Shown here: piece by piece, positions 1 through 14,593 of the stretch
Layout: the number at the start of each line of letters is the position of its first letter
How positions within the stretch are numbered: position 1 is the first letter of the stretch
Origin: Eulemur rufifrons
Lineage: Eukaryota; Chordata; Mammalia; Primates; Lemuridae
Assembly: GCF_041146395.1 (NCBI RefSeq)
Contig: NC_090999.1
Location: 65,539,001 to 65,603,000, forward strand
Length of the DNA: 64,000 bases
Direction of reading: 5' to 3'
Position numbers and translations under genes: made by a program
Notes under the pieces: generated by a model
Told to the model about the DNA's origin: nothing
The model's input: only the letters and a program-made list of their open reading frames with translations
Database searches by the model: none

Positions 1-2367
1 ACATTGAGAATATGTGTATCATAATTCACATAATATTTCCTGAGAACCTAATCAAATACAAATCATGCAATTGATGAACTTTATCCTGTTTATTAAGCTT
101 TACAAAAGTATACTGTTCAATTTTGAGCACATTAAACTTCTTTTATAATTGGAAGGCTCTCTGGATTAGAGATTCATTTCATTTCATTCACTAAATAATA
201 ATTATATATTCCTGCCTTTTATTTCCCAAGCAGTAATCTTAACACAGACCACCTTTCACACGTGGAATTTTCAGGAACTTCCCCAAATGGGACATTTATC
301 TCCTCCCCTTCTTGCCATCTCTGCCACTTACTCATACTTTAAAGATTCCTGCTTTCCATACTACTTTTGATACAGATGACATCCCTGTACCAGTCATAGA
401 AATGAGTAAAGAAATCACTAACATCGATTTTAATCTGATCATCTGATCTGTGTGTTATTGATATGCTGTAGTAGCCATTGGCAGTGGCTCTGAACCTAGC
501 CGGCAGGACCTGAAGTCCAAGCCCCAGTATTTGAATTACATAGCACCTCTATGACAGTGCTTCTGCTTTGTGACTTTCTCCTCCATCCCCCAATCTGCTC
601 CATTCCCCAACCAGATAAGTCTGGGTAGCTGGTTGTGTAGATTCCAGGCAGTAGCCACAAATGGTTATCTTCTCATATGCAAAAAATTGTAAGAGTGAGA
701 CATATAGGTATTTGGAATTTGTGAGGATAAGTTTCTGAGAATTTGAATTTATAGACTTAAATTCTTATGTGGGGGGGGGTACTATGTACTTTTGTCTTAG
801 GCTAGAATTCTATGTCATCATTTAGGAAATCAGTAGTTACTTGCTTAGCATTCAATGATTAGTCTTGCTAGAAGTGGTCATTTAGTTTGACATAAAACAT
901 GCTCTGATTTTCCTCATCTTAAAAAAGACAAATACCTGACCTTAATCCCACATTCTCCTCCAGCTAACATGCCATTCTCTAACAACCATCCCATTTTTCC
1001 CATTTCCCTTTGCAAAATAACCTCTTAGAAAAGGTGTTTTTTTTTTTCCACCTGCTCCCTCACTTTCTTGCCTCCCATTCTCTTTCCCCTTTTCCAGTTT
1101 AGCTGTCCATCTGTAACTACTCCATTGAAAGTATTCTCATCAAGATCACCATCTATCTCCATACAGCCAATTCCATGTGCATTTTCTGGCCTCATTTCAG
1201 GCATCTTCTGAACATAGCAGACTTTACCTTTTTCTTGGCTCACTGTCTTCTCTCAGCTTTCATGGTTCTCGGCCTCTTCATAACTTCTTCCCCATTGGCC
1301 ATTCTTTCTCAGTTTCCCATACTCCCTTCTCCTCCCATTTGGGATTTCTCGTAGCTTCCTCTGGACCCCTTTCTTTCCTCTCCTTTCGCTCTCTCCCTAA
1401 AAGGTTTCATTCAGTCTCACAGTTTTTCAATAACATGAATATGCTAAAGACTCCCAAGTTTATTTCACCAAGATCGACTTCTCTCAAGTCCAGATTCCTG
1501 TCTGTATCCAACATCCTACTTTGTATCTCCATTTGGAAATCACAGACATTGCAACGGTTTATTCGTATACAGTATTTTGGATTGGCTCATTTTTTAAACG
1601 ATACTGATAATTATATTGAAAACATATAATAGATGTAACTCCAGGTCTAGAATATATTTTTTCTGCCTTTGCAGTTTACCAAAGAGAGTTTTTCAATTCC
1701 CAATTCATCTCCAACTCAAACATCTCTTCTAATTTTCAGACTCATTTATCCAGCTGCCTAATTGACATCAGCACTTACCTCTCACAGAGATCTCAAACTT
1801 TACACATCCTTTAAATTATTTGAATGGCTAGATACTGCTCATTCTTTAGGTTTCATACATCCCAGAGAATTCTTCCCTGTCCACTCTGTCTGAAGTAGGG
1901 CTACCTTTTCCTTCCATGTCACAGGTGTTTTTCAAAGCACATATCATCATGTGTAATTATTCATGTTTTATTTACCAGTATACTTTTTGCCTCACTCACT
2001 AGACTATAAGCTTCATGGGGGTCGGGACTGTGTTTTATTTACCATTGTATCCTCAGATCTTGGACAGTGCCTGGCACATAGTAAGTATTCACTAAATAAT
2101 CTGTTCAGTCAGTCCATCATCTCCCAAAAGAACTTTCCAGAATGTCCTTTAATTACTGTACCCAGATGAGTCCAGGCATAATACTGCATTGAATTCTAGA
2201 TACTTATAGATACCAGATATTGGTAACACTCTCTGTACTTGTTTTTTATCTTCTGAGGATTCTTACAATCATATTGAAGTCTTTTGCTATTGTAAATTTT
2301 ATGGTTAAAGAAGATAATTTTCTTCATTTGTAATGCAGTAAATGCTAATTAAATGTCTTTATTTCAG
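1..2367 (+). other. ARSK: ARSK intron 1 (3' part)
   Basis: This is the intron between the missing exon 1 and exon 2. No exon-like open frame is credible here. The first kilobase is AT-rich with no recognised element; the second half is an L2-like fragment described separately. Confidence 0.7.
1044..2098 (+). repeat. L2-type LINE fragment
   Basis: Pyrimidine-rich sequence ends in a typical L2 3' end: a tail close to tgcctggcacatagtaag followed by attcactaaataa, preceded by text like actagactataagcttcatg. It is old and diverged. A 150-codon frame inside it is not a gene. The 5' limit is approximate. Confidence 0.55.
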
Positions 2368-2497
2368 GATGGAAGGTTAACATTTCATCCAGGAAGTCAG
2401 GTAGTAAAACTTCCTTTTATCAACTTAATGAAAGCACATGGCACTTCCTTTCTGAATGCCTATACAAACTCTCCAATCTGTTGCCCATCACGTGCAG
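2368..2497 (+). CDS. ARSK: ARSK exon 2 (formylglycine active-site exon)
   Basis: The exon starts after a ttatttcag acceptor in phase 0 (Asp-Gly-Arg-Leu-Thr-Phe) and ends at a gtatga donor, leaving one base of an Ala codon. It encodes residues 43-85 by the human count. It contains the sulfatase signature C-C-P-S-R, whose first Cys (residue 80) is converted to formylglycine, the catalytic nucleophile of all type I sulfatases. The flanking N-A-Y-T-N-S-P-I context is typical of ARSK. The key Cys, Pro and Arg are all intact, so the enzyme should be activatable by SUMF1. Confidence 0.96.
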
Positions 2498-2726
2498 GTA
2501 TGAACATCCTTAATATTAATGGAAGAAAGTGACTACATACTGAAAATATATTCACAGCTTAAAAGATTATACCTAAAAGTAGGATAGTAAGTCATATTTG
2601 GCCCCTAATAAAAAAAATTTTTAATATAAGAGATGTGTTTTAAGGTGTGTATTGGGTATTGGGGTTACTAGAATTCCTAATTTATTTTTCAAGAGTAGGA
2701 AATTTTATCATTTAGAGTGATGTCTA

Positions 2727-3069
<343 letters not shown>

Positions 3070-4033
3070 TAGAGTGATGTCTAGTTCATGTGTTACTGTT
3101 TCATTTCCTTATGATTGGTGACTAGGAATCTTTTGACTATTCAAGCAAATGAGGAAATACTCGTATTTCCTAAAACAGTTCTGTTTCCAGGGAAATTTTT
3201 CAGTAAGGTTATAGGTAATTGGGAGGACTTATATGGACATTAAAGTATACCACAAAGTAGTTAAAACTTCTTATACTCGGGTTTTTCTGAATTTTTCTAT
3301 ATTATTTCAGATTGCATATGTTATCTCTTTCTCTTTAGTCTCAATTCACTTCTATCCCAAATCTAATTGTTCACTTTTATTATATTAATTATAATAATTT
3401 AACAAATAGGCATAGTTTTAATGGCAAAACATCAGTGACATTAAGCCATGAATAATTTAAAAAACAGGAAAATATTGCCATTTTTATAAATGCTGTCCAC
3501 TGTCTCATAGTTGTCTTCCTTTTCCTCTGTCCTTCTGGTTTATGATTGTTTGCCTTGCAACTTGTAAATAGCACTCCACAATTTGGTTTGTCTGTAAGTT
3601 ACTGAGATGGTATTCTCTGTGATTTGAGTTACAAGTCCTTTTACCTACATTTTCAGCACTATCAACTATTTATTAATAATTACCAAAGATTAAAGGAAAC
3701 CTATCTTGTAAATGATATTTCAATAATGAAGGACCAGATGTATTAGAAAACAGTTTTGTTAACTATAAAGTGGAATGAGCAATAGGCTAGGGTGAGATGA
3801 TCACCTGGATTCTAATTCTCAATGGATCATGTCAAGCAAGTCAGTTTCTGTATCTATGAATTGTTGTATGTGCGGTGTACCTCACAGGGTTGTTTTGAAC
3901 ATCAAATGAAATAATGAGAAAGTGGTCAATGAACTTTAACAGTCTCAAAAATGTTAGACGATGTTTTTTTCTAGAAGAAGTATATTTTGAAGAGTTTGAA
4001 ACAAAGAGAAAAAATAATAGCAATAAAAACTAA

Positions 4034-4232
4034 CATATATTGCATTCTTTGTGCCTGGCACTATTCGAAGTACCTTACATGTATTAATTTATATAATTCT
4101 CATAATATTTCCATGAGGTAGATACTCTTATTATCTCCATTTTGCAGATGAAAACTAAAGTACAGAAAGGTTCAATAACTTATCAAAAGCCACTCAGTAA
4201 CTCGAGTTACTGAGATTCAAATCCAAGTAATC
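4034..4232 (+). repeat. MIR element
   Basis: Shows the MIR order: gtgcctggcactat, then cataatatttccatgaggtag, ttttgcagatgaaaactaa and a final agattcaaatcc. Diverged, no target duplication. In ARSK intron 2. Confidence 0.75.
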
Positions 4233-4539
4233 CCCCATATCACCTCTTAGAAAGCATTTTGTTAGATGAAAACAGAAAGTTTATTTATTCCAACCTACTA
4301 TGTGTATACACAGAAATGGGGAAAGGAAAATAAGTATTTATTGAATAAACAATTATAGTTGTAGAAAATGAGACAGAAGACATAGTACACTTAAATTTTC
4401 TGTGAAAAACCAGCAAAAGGACAAGGAAAAAGGAAAATCTTTGAAGACATTGGGAAAATGACATCTATGCTTCAATTGACTGATTTAGAAAATTAATCAA
4501 TAAGTACTTAGAGATTATTTTTATGATTGAAAGAAGACT

Positions 4540-4712
4540 CTAGAGTCATACAAGTTTAATATTTAATTCCAGCTGTATTTACCTTAAGTAACTTAACCTG
4601 TAAGCCTTAGTCACCTCATCTGTAAATGGAAATAGTGATTCCTTGTGGGGTTTGCCCCTCGATAAAATGAGGTATCAGAAGTGTTAGATAAAGCACCTAG
4701 CATAGGTATGTC
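4540..4712 (+). repeat. MIR-like fragment
   Basis: Contains the MIR core pattern taagtaacttaacc...cctcatctgtaaatgg followed by gataaagcacctagcat. Boundaries are approximate. It ends shortly before the exon 3 acceptor. Confidence 0.5.
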
Positions 4713-4831
4713 TTATTTTAGAGCATGAGCTATAAACTAGTAGACCGCTCTCTCAGAATAATTGTCTTAATAGTTAAAACAAATTTGTTAAGCTTTACTT
4801 TAATCCCAATTTCTTTTTTTCTTTGTCCCAG

Positions 4832-4991
4832 CAATGTGGAGTGGCCTCTTCACTCACTTGACAGAATCTTGGAATAACTTTAAGGGTCTAGATCCAAATT
4901 ATACAACCTGGATGGATGTCATGGAGAAGCATGGCTACCGAACACAAAAATTTGGAAAACTGGACTATACTTCAGGACATCATTCCATTAG
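4832..4991 (+). CDS. ARSK: ARSK exon 3
   Basis: A long pyrimidine tract and tcccag acceptor precede the exon, which ends AG|gtaaaa. The split Ala codon (g from exon 2, ca here) and a split Ser codon with exon 4 restore the frame. It encodes residues 86-139, beginning A-M-W-S-G-L-F-T-H and ending Y-T-S-G-H-H-S-I-S. It carries one N-glycosylation site (N-Y-T at residue 108) and the F-G-K-L segment whose Lys (residue 128) sits in the sulfatase active site. The exon is flanked by oppositely oriented young Alus at 2727 (+) and at 6832 and 7469 (-). Confidence 0.95.
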
Positions 4992-5399
4992 GTAAAAATT
5001 AAAACAATAATAATTTTAATAGACTGCCCTCTACTATAGCATGTACATGTATTCTTTTTTGACTTTTATTTTTTTATTTCTCCACAAAGATGAAAGTAAA
5101 TCCCTTAATCCCTTGATTGTGTTAATTAGGCTAAACCTTTATCTTTCTTTAATATTCCTAAAATATTAAAATTTCTAACATGCTGGTAATTTTGTTTTTC
5201 TTAAACATTGAAAGTCTATAAATGGTGTTTATAATATTGTTTAACCCATATTTTATTTTGATTGGGTTTCCATTATATGATCTCTATATATAAAACCATA
5301 GCCTTCTTCCTACTTGCCTTTATCACTTTTTTCCAACTTGAGTCTATTGTAACTTTTTTGTTCTTTCATTCTACTTAATCTTCAAAAACCAGGCAGCCA

Positions 5400-5570
5400 A
5401 GCATAGTGGTTAAGAGTAGAAGTCAAGAATCAGATTGCCTACTTTTGAATTCTAGTTCTATTTGCTGCTAACTTTGTAGTAGCGCAATCTTAGACACATT
5501 ATCTAAGCTAACTGAACTTTAATTTCTTTGTTATGAGAATTAAGTGAAACAATATGTGCAGGAAAAAGCT
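5400..5570 (+). repeat. MIR-like element
   Basis: Reads tagtggttaagagtagaagt, cagattgcct, then atctaagctaactgaac, the 5' half and core of a MIRb-type SINE. Lies in ARSK intron 3. Confidence 0.6.
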
Positions 5571-5582
5571 AACATGGCAGGC

Positions 5583-6100
5583 CTGAGACTACTATCGTTA
5601 AAGGCCTACTTGCCAGGTCGGCCCATGCCTGGCATCCTGGAACCTGGATTTTGGGAATATTCCCACTATTCCTTAACTGATACAAGTGACTTACTGTGTA
5701 CGTAGAGCATTTGTACAATGTGGTTTATGCCAAACACCTGCTATCCTGGGAGTCTGGAATTTTGGTCTGTGCTAAGCAGAGGGTGCCTACATGATAAAGC
5801 CCCAATAAAAACTTGGGCACTGAGTCTCTAAAGAGTGGAAACAGCACTTCACATGTGTTGTCACAATTCAACGCTGGAAGAATTAAGGATGTCCTTTGTG
5901 GCTCCACTTGGAAGCGTGGGCCTGGTTTCCTCTGGAGTTCATCCTAAGCAGCTTGTCTCTTTGCTGGTTTGCTCTGTATCCTCATATATAATAAATCATA
6001 GCCATGAATACAACTACATTCTGAGTCCTGCAATTCCTCCTAGCACACTTGGGTGTGATCTTGCAGTCCTCCAACACTTATGACCTCTCCCCCCAACACA
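5583..6100 (+). mobile_element. Solo LTR-like remnant (old endogenous retrovirus)
   Basis: About 520 bases begin TGAGACTACT and end CCCCAACACA, giving TG...CA ends. There is a polyadenylation signal (ataataaatcatagccatga) and a following tgagtcctgcaattcctcct segment typical of mammalian ERV LTRs. No internal retroviral sequence is attached. The exact family is not assigned. Confidence 0.6.
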
Positions 6101-6239
6101 AATACATACTAAGACGTTAGAGCAGTACCTCTTTCTTGCCAGCAAGTGCTAATTCAGGGTTACTGGTAAAAGTTGTAGTGATGATGATGATACTAATGGT
6201 GATGATAAGAAAGAACAAGAAAAAAAATGTTAACAAAAA

Positions 6240-6475
6240 TAATGATGAATGCAGTGAGTCGAATAGTGTTTCATGACTAGAACTTCAGAATCTGACATTA
6301 TTTGGAAATAGATCCTATTTACAGATGTAATTAGTTAAGGATCTTGAAATGAAATCATCCTGGACTTAGGGTGAGCCCTAAATCCAATGATTGCTATCCT
6401 TATCAAAAGAGAAAAAAGGACATAGACACATAGAGAAGAAGACAGAGGCAGAGATTGTAGTGATGCAGCTACACG
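6240..6475 (+). repeat. Ancient interspersed repeat, family unassigned
   Basis: Contains a widely repeated mammalian pattern (attatttggaaatagatcct ... ggtgagccctaaatccaatg ... ggcagagattgtagtgatgc). I recognise it as repetitive but cannot name the family safely. Confidence 0.5.
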
Positions 6476-6568
6476 CCATGATTTTCATCATATTTACAAA
6501 GAAATCCATAAATAAAAAAATTAAGGAGCACCAGCTACTGTAATTTCAACAAAAAAGAAAACAATTAG

Positions 6569-6661
6569 AATAAAATTAAGCAATGGAAAACCATGCATTA
6601 ATAAAATTAAGCAATGGAAAAACATGCATTAATAAAATTAAGCAATGGAAAAACATGCATA
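6569..6661. repeat. 31-base tandem repeat, three copies
   Basis: Three adjacent copies (6569-6599, 6600-6630, 6631-6661) of a unit beginning aataaaattaagcaatggaa differ by one base (cc versus ac) in copy 1 and at the last base of copy 3. Near-perfect copies imply a recent local duplication. Confidence 0.9.
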
Positions 6662-6824
6662 TTTAATATAAATATGCATTTAATGCATATTTTGAACATT
6701 TAAAGGCTATATATTGAAAATTGATGTTCCAGTCTGAATTTACAAGACTTGGTATGATTCATTCAATTAAAACAGTCTTTTTGTGAGTAATCTTATGTAA
6801 GGAAGAGGGAGGACAGCCTTGTGA

Positions 6825-7178
<354 letters not shown>

Positions 7179-7468
7179 TGTGAATCCTTTAAAAAAATGG
7201 CATGTGTGTTTCTCACAACTTTGAAAGAGGAGCATTTAATGGGAATGAGTATGGATTCCTTTTTCTCTTACAGAATTTATTAGGCTGATACAGAAATTTG
7301 CAAGGCCATTTCTAAAAATTGTCATTTTTCCATGCAAGAGACTTATTGGAAACACATTAGCTGCTACAATCCCATCAATAACAAGGAGAGAGAGATGGGG
7401 GGATCTCCATGAAACTCTTAAAGTCTGAGATAGTTGTCTACAGTAGAATCTTGGGAAGCTAAAGTTTT

Positions 7469-7804
<336 letters not shown>

Positions 7805-8274
7805 GGAAGCTAAAGTTTTAAGTGTACATTCCTAATTAATGTTGGAAAAAAACTGTCATGTTCATCATCAATTTTAATGTGTGATATTTTTTTAGATGTA
7901 ATTATTACTGTGTAAACTAATTCTGTGCTACCTGTGAACTGACTTATCCAATGTTATAGCAGTAGAATTTGGCTCAAAGGCACAGAAAACCCACACAGCA
8001 ATGGCAAAAATACAAATTTATGTAATAATTAGTTGGTAATGTGCTAAGTAGCTTTATTTTTCATTTGTATTAGTGAGGACTTTTTTTGTTGTTAAAAAGA
8101 ACTAATTAAACTGCTGATTGTTGGTTAGTATATTTGGCTATCCCCCTGTTTTCTGAAATTGAACCAAAGTAGGATAATTCTCCTATTTATAGTATATTAT
8201 GGAAACTCCAATTTGATTATCTTGTCTAAAAATTGAGGATATTTGCAGAAAAGAATTCTCACACTGTTATGTAG

Positions 8275-8437
8275 AGCAGTAAATCTCAAACTTTAATATG
8301 CATACAATCACTTGGGCATCTTGTTAAATGCCTGTTCTAGTTCAGTGGATCTCAGGATGAGGCCTGAGATTCTGCATTTATAACAAACTCTCAGGTGCTG
8401 CTAATACTGCTGGTCTGTGGAACACACTTGGAGTGGC
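8275..8437 (+). mobile_element. MER5-type hAT fragment
   Basis: Matches the recalled MER5 layout: aaatctcaaactttaatatg, cacttgggcatcttgttaaa, gaggcctgagattctgcatt, then tgctggtctgtggaacacac. A non-autonomous DNA transposon, old. Confidence 0.6.
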
Positions 8438-8439
8438 AA

Positions 8440-11400
8440 GTAGATAAAGAACGGGACCTCAGGTGGAGGTAGGATAAGGTGTAACCAATTGTGAATGTCT
8501 TTACCAGAAATAAGTGGTTATTATTTATGTCCCTTTGAGAAGAAAAGCCCTTCTTATATTTCTATTAATATAAAGAGTTGAAGTAGACATTGGGTTATTT
8601 AGGAGAGGCATGACAAAATGACACACTGAAGCCTAAGTTTATAGAGAACGATCTCCTTTGAGATGGGTATATTACACATTTAAGCTCCCACTTAGGGATA
8701 AATTAGCATAATCTCCTTCACCATACACTAGTGAGCGAATGAGACTGAAAAAGGCAAATTAACATCTTACTGTTATGATAATAGTTTTGACCTCACAGAC
8801 TCAAAAGTGTCTTGGAGCACCCCAGGGATCCCTGAACCACACTTTGAGAATTGCTGGCTTAGAGGAAACTAATATGTTGGTGCCTATTGCAAGTAATGGT
8901 AAATTTATATTGAGAACAGCCAATGAATCAAAGTATCCAAACCACAGGTAGTTTTGGTTCCTCCTCATTAATACAATCTTTTTTTCACTGTCCTGGTTGA
9001 AACCATACTCTTGATATTCTGAACAGAATACATAGATATAGAATGGAAAGAAATTTCTTCAAAATACCCCCAGTGGTTAAGTAATTAGAAGCTTATATTT
9101 GGGGGAAGGTTTAGTAATTACTGGTAGAGGAAAAAAAAAAAAAAGACACTTAGAACAATGAGACAAAGAAGTAGGTCTAGGCACATGATCAAAAGTATGA
9201 TTTCCAGGTTCAATAATCTGGCCCGATTAAGAGACTGTCACCCCTGTAAGAAGGGACTGGAGATACTGGTTAGCACAGAGAATTATAATTTCAAGAGAAT
9301 TATAATTTCAGAAGAATTATCTTTCTGTTATTGCAATTATAGTAGTTACAAAGTTGCATATTAATATTCTTTTTCCCTCTTTTATTCATTAGAGTTACTG
9401 ACTAGAAGGAGGGCTGGGAAGAAGGACTTTCTGGGCCAAGAATTGCAGTTCCTGTAGCAGTCTATTACTGCTTATGCTACCCCTACTGCTCTTATTATGC
9501 TTAATGATGGCCCAGGAAGATTGGGCTGGCCCAGGGAATAGTGAAAGTAAAACAGAGAGTCAACATTGATTATAATTATGAATATTTACTGAATGCCTTA
9601 AAAAGTGTCAAACTACTGTAATATATTCATCATCCAAATACATCACTTCATGCTTTTTGTTCTTCCTCACTCTCCTATTTAAGTTGCAAAAAAGTAAATT
9701 ATATTTTATACTTAGGCACAGTGGCTGAACATGAGTCAACCAATCAAAGAAGTAAAAAATTTGAGAAAGGAACCTTTTACCTTCAACTATAATCTTGTTC
9801 CTACTGCCCTAGCAATGCTGAAATCATTTGTTATAACTCTACTTGAGTACCAGCAGTTACAAGAATCATGCCAAAGGCACATTATGAAGAGATAAAAGAG
9901 AATGCCACTAAGATAGGAGGGTAAATCACATATTATTTAGTAAGAGAGCAAAAATAAAGCCAAGTTTGAAATCTGGCCATAATATAAAACTAGGCCAAGA
10001 TTAACTTGATTTGAGCCTTTTTACCCTTAAGGGGACCTGGGTTAAAAGAATCTCAAGAACACAGAGAGTAAAAAAAAAAAAAAAAAAATAGGGAGAGGGC
10101 ATAAATTTATTACCAGAAAGGTTAGTTGAAATCACACTTAATCATTGCTGTGACAAAAGATGCAGCCAACTGTGTTCAATACAGCCATCTTTCAAGGCTA
10201 GAAAATCTTTCCTGACTCACTCTTGACTGTATCATAGAGTCCACTGGGTAAGTCAGCACAATCAAGACAGTAGTCAGCTAATTAGGCTGTATTACAAGCT
10301 TTCTTCTTATAATAATTTCTCAGCCATATTTCTCCATGTAATATTATTTAGTTGAAAAGAAAGCACTTTTGTTCTTAAACAGACTGTATGAATCTCCTTC
10401 TAATCTCAGAAGCTTTGAGTTCTACCACAAGTACTGCTGGTGTTATAAACTCCTAAAATTACACCCCTGTGAGAACTCTAATAGTCATATATAGTGAGAT
10501 TTCAGTAATGATTTAAGCAAAAGACTGAGAAACTAATATCATTGTTTTGATAGCATGATGAATTTTACAAAACTTGCTATTTTAGGGTTTCCCATCTGTT
10601 AGATTTAATTAGAATCTGTTAGATTTAATTCTGCTGAAATTCTAGTTTCCATTATTTTTATCAAAATATATTAAATATCTACAATGAAAAATGATAATTT
10701 CATTACAGCTGTTTAAATTTCTTTACCTGCCTTCAGAAGACAGATGATAAAATTCTTCTATTTTAGCTCATCCATGGCTTGTTAGTCATTTTGTATGGAT
10801 TGAAATTTCTCAAGTGGAGTATTATGTTTTAATACAAAATATTCTTTATTTGTGAGTTGGTATCTGGATTTTTAAAACTTTTCTTAATTGATATGGCACT
10901 TCAGACATACTTACCTCAACTGAAATTTGTAAAAATAGGCTTCCTAGAAATGCCCACGACTGCTTCCTAAACAATTATGTCAGCTATATATGCTTAAACA
11001 TTGATTGAAAAAAATCAAACAGTAAAATAAAATAGACTAAAGACTTAGAGAAATTGAGTTAATTGAATCATTTAACTTACAAATCAACTAATAAAGAAAA
11101 TATCTCTAGTTTATATCAATAGTAAGAAATTTACATCACAGTTAGATAGCTCGGATTATAGTTAAAATTGTTCTTTTAATGAGAAAAGATAGAGCTAGAT
11201 ACAATTTAAAACTTGAAACTCGAGAAACACATGTAGTATACATGGTAGGTAGGATTTTAAAAATATAAAGACTTAGAGATAGAAGAAAATTATAATAGCT
11301 TTGGTTAGAATACCATCTTGTGAGAGAAAAAGAAAGTGCTAGAAAATTCAATGACTGAGGAAAAATATTAGGAATCTGAAACATTTTTTGACTAAATATT

Positions 11401-11644
11401 TTGCCATAGGAAAAAGTAACCCCGCTAAGTAATCTGTCATAGTTTTAAAGAACACATAAGTGAACACTTGATTTGTGTTAATGTTCAAAAACTTTCATAT
11501 CGAGATCTAATATTAATTACTCTGAACTTTACATGACTGAGTCTAAAGTTTGTTTTCCATGTTGTTTTCTTATGTGTATGCTTAGTTTTTAAAACTTTTT
11601 AAATACCTTATAATATACCTTTTTCTTTCTTTTTGCTCCATCAG
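8440..11644 (+). other. ARSK: ARSK intron 3, 3' part
   Basis: AT-rich intronic sequence without a credible exon. A poly-A tract at about 10071-10089 and short duplications near 9290-9320 (aattataatttca twice) are visible. A second MER5-like end may lie near 8800-8865. I see nothing else assignable. Confidence 0.6.
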
Positions 11645-11927
11645 TAATCGTGTAGAAGCATGGACAAGAGATGTTGCTTTCTTACTCAGACAAGAAGGCA
11701 GGCCTATGGTTAATCTTATCCATAATAAGACTAAAGTAAGAGTGATGGAAAAAGACTGGAAGAATACAGACAAAGCAATAAATTGGTTAAAAAAGGAAGC
11801 AATTAATTATACTGAACCATTTGTTCTTTACTTGGGATTAAATTTACCACACCCTTACCCTTCACCATCTTCAGGAGAAAATTTTGGGTCTTCAACCTTT
11901 CACACATCTCTTTACTGGCTTGAAAGA
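11645..11927 (+). CDS. ARSK: ARSK exon 4
   Basis: The acceptor is ctccatcag after a T-rich tract and the donor is gtaagt, a strong consensus. The exon supplies the last base of Ser139 and codes residues 140-233 in one open frame, from N-R-V-E-A-W-T-R-D to L-Y-W-L-E-R. It ends on a codon boundary, so exon 5 starts in phase 0. It includes an N-Y-T glycosylation site and the L-G-L-N-L-P-H-P-Y-P-S-P strand, typical of the sulfatase alpha/beta fold. No disruption was seen. Confidence 0.95.
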
Positions 11928-12199
11928 GTAAGTAACTATAGTGTGTATGCTCAAAAGTTCAAAAGTTAACATTATATCTGTAGCTTATTTGTATTAGCTC
12001 ATTGTTTCTTTTATTATCACTTCTAAAGAAAAATTTGAAAATTGTATATTCAAACTTGACCAATAACTGATTGATTAAAAGCTAATGGGGCAATTTTACA
12101 GAAATAAAGTATTAAAACTCAGAAACCTACTTCTAGATTGAATACATTTGCACGTATGTCTATTAAAAGAGAAACCGAAAGGCATTCTCTTAGAGTGTA

Positions 12200-13635
<1,436 letters not shown>

Positions 13636-14421
13636 TATTTTGAAATATGTAGTCTTAAAATCAAGTTACTTTAAAAATTCTAATCAGAAACACTATTTAC
13701 TGCATCCTGTTTTAAAGGAAATAATGTCAGAGTTTTAGATACTCCCTATCTTCTTTAAAAAGTTCTAAGTGGCTCCATCTTCAGAAATTTCTAGCCAAAG
13801 GAAATGAATTAACTTTTAACTAAATAGTAAGTAGATGTCTGAACTTTATGAAAGTTACATAACTAAAAGATACATATGAATTAAAGATCTAGTCTTAATT
13901 GTTTTTATCAAAACCGTAAGCATTTATATGTATTAAAAGATGTATTTGTTTTTAACAAGCATTTGGCTATCTTATCAGATATTGGCATTTTTACTAGTGA
14001 ATTATTGGGAAAAAGGATTCAATAATCTTAGGATGTTGATTCTGAAGTTTTGAATTGGTCACACAACTATTAATATACATTAAAGTGCTTAGACACTTCT
14101 GTGCTAGAATACTGTCTACTAAAGCTCTTATTTTTCACTCAGCTGTATAATTTTTAAATTTTTTTACAACTGCATCACTATATATGTACACACATATTAA
14201 TATTCACACACAGATAATGATATATACCTTTTGTTCTTAGTGAGAATATGAATAATTTATTATTTATGTATTTAGTTTATTTTTTTCCTTATGTAATTTA
14301 TAGCCATTCTTTTCTAATATTAAAAGCAATTAAACATTGTCTAGTTCACCATACATATTTGTTGGAGGAGAGGAATGTTACTACTTTGCTAGCATAACTA
14401 AGTTTCTTCTCCCCTTTTTAG

Positions 14422-14593
14422 GTATCTCGAGATGCCATTAAAATCCCAAAATGGCTGCCTCTGTCAGAAATGCACCCGGTAGATTATTACTCTTCTTATA
14501 CAAAAAACTGCACTGGAAAGTTTACAGAAAAAGAAATTAAGAATATTAGAGCATTTTATTATGCTATGTGTGCTGAGACAGATGCCATGCTTG
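14422..14593 (+). CDS. ARSK: ARSK exon 5
   Basis: A cccctttttag acceptor precedes V-S-R-D-A-I-K-I-P-K-W and a gtaggt donor follows T-D-A-M-L plus the first base of a Gly codon. It encodes residues 234-291, including an N-C-T glycosylation site and the S-E-M-H-P-V segment whose His (residue 251 by the human count) is a recalled active-site residue. The C-A-E-T-D-A-M-L helix is well conserved in sulfatases. The frame continues correctly into exon 6 (G|GT). Confidence 0.95.

Noticed and set aside
1177..1629. 150-codon + strand frame
   Set aside because: It lies in an L2-type repeat and reads as low-complexity Ser/Phe/Leu text.
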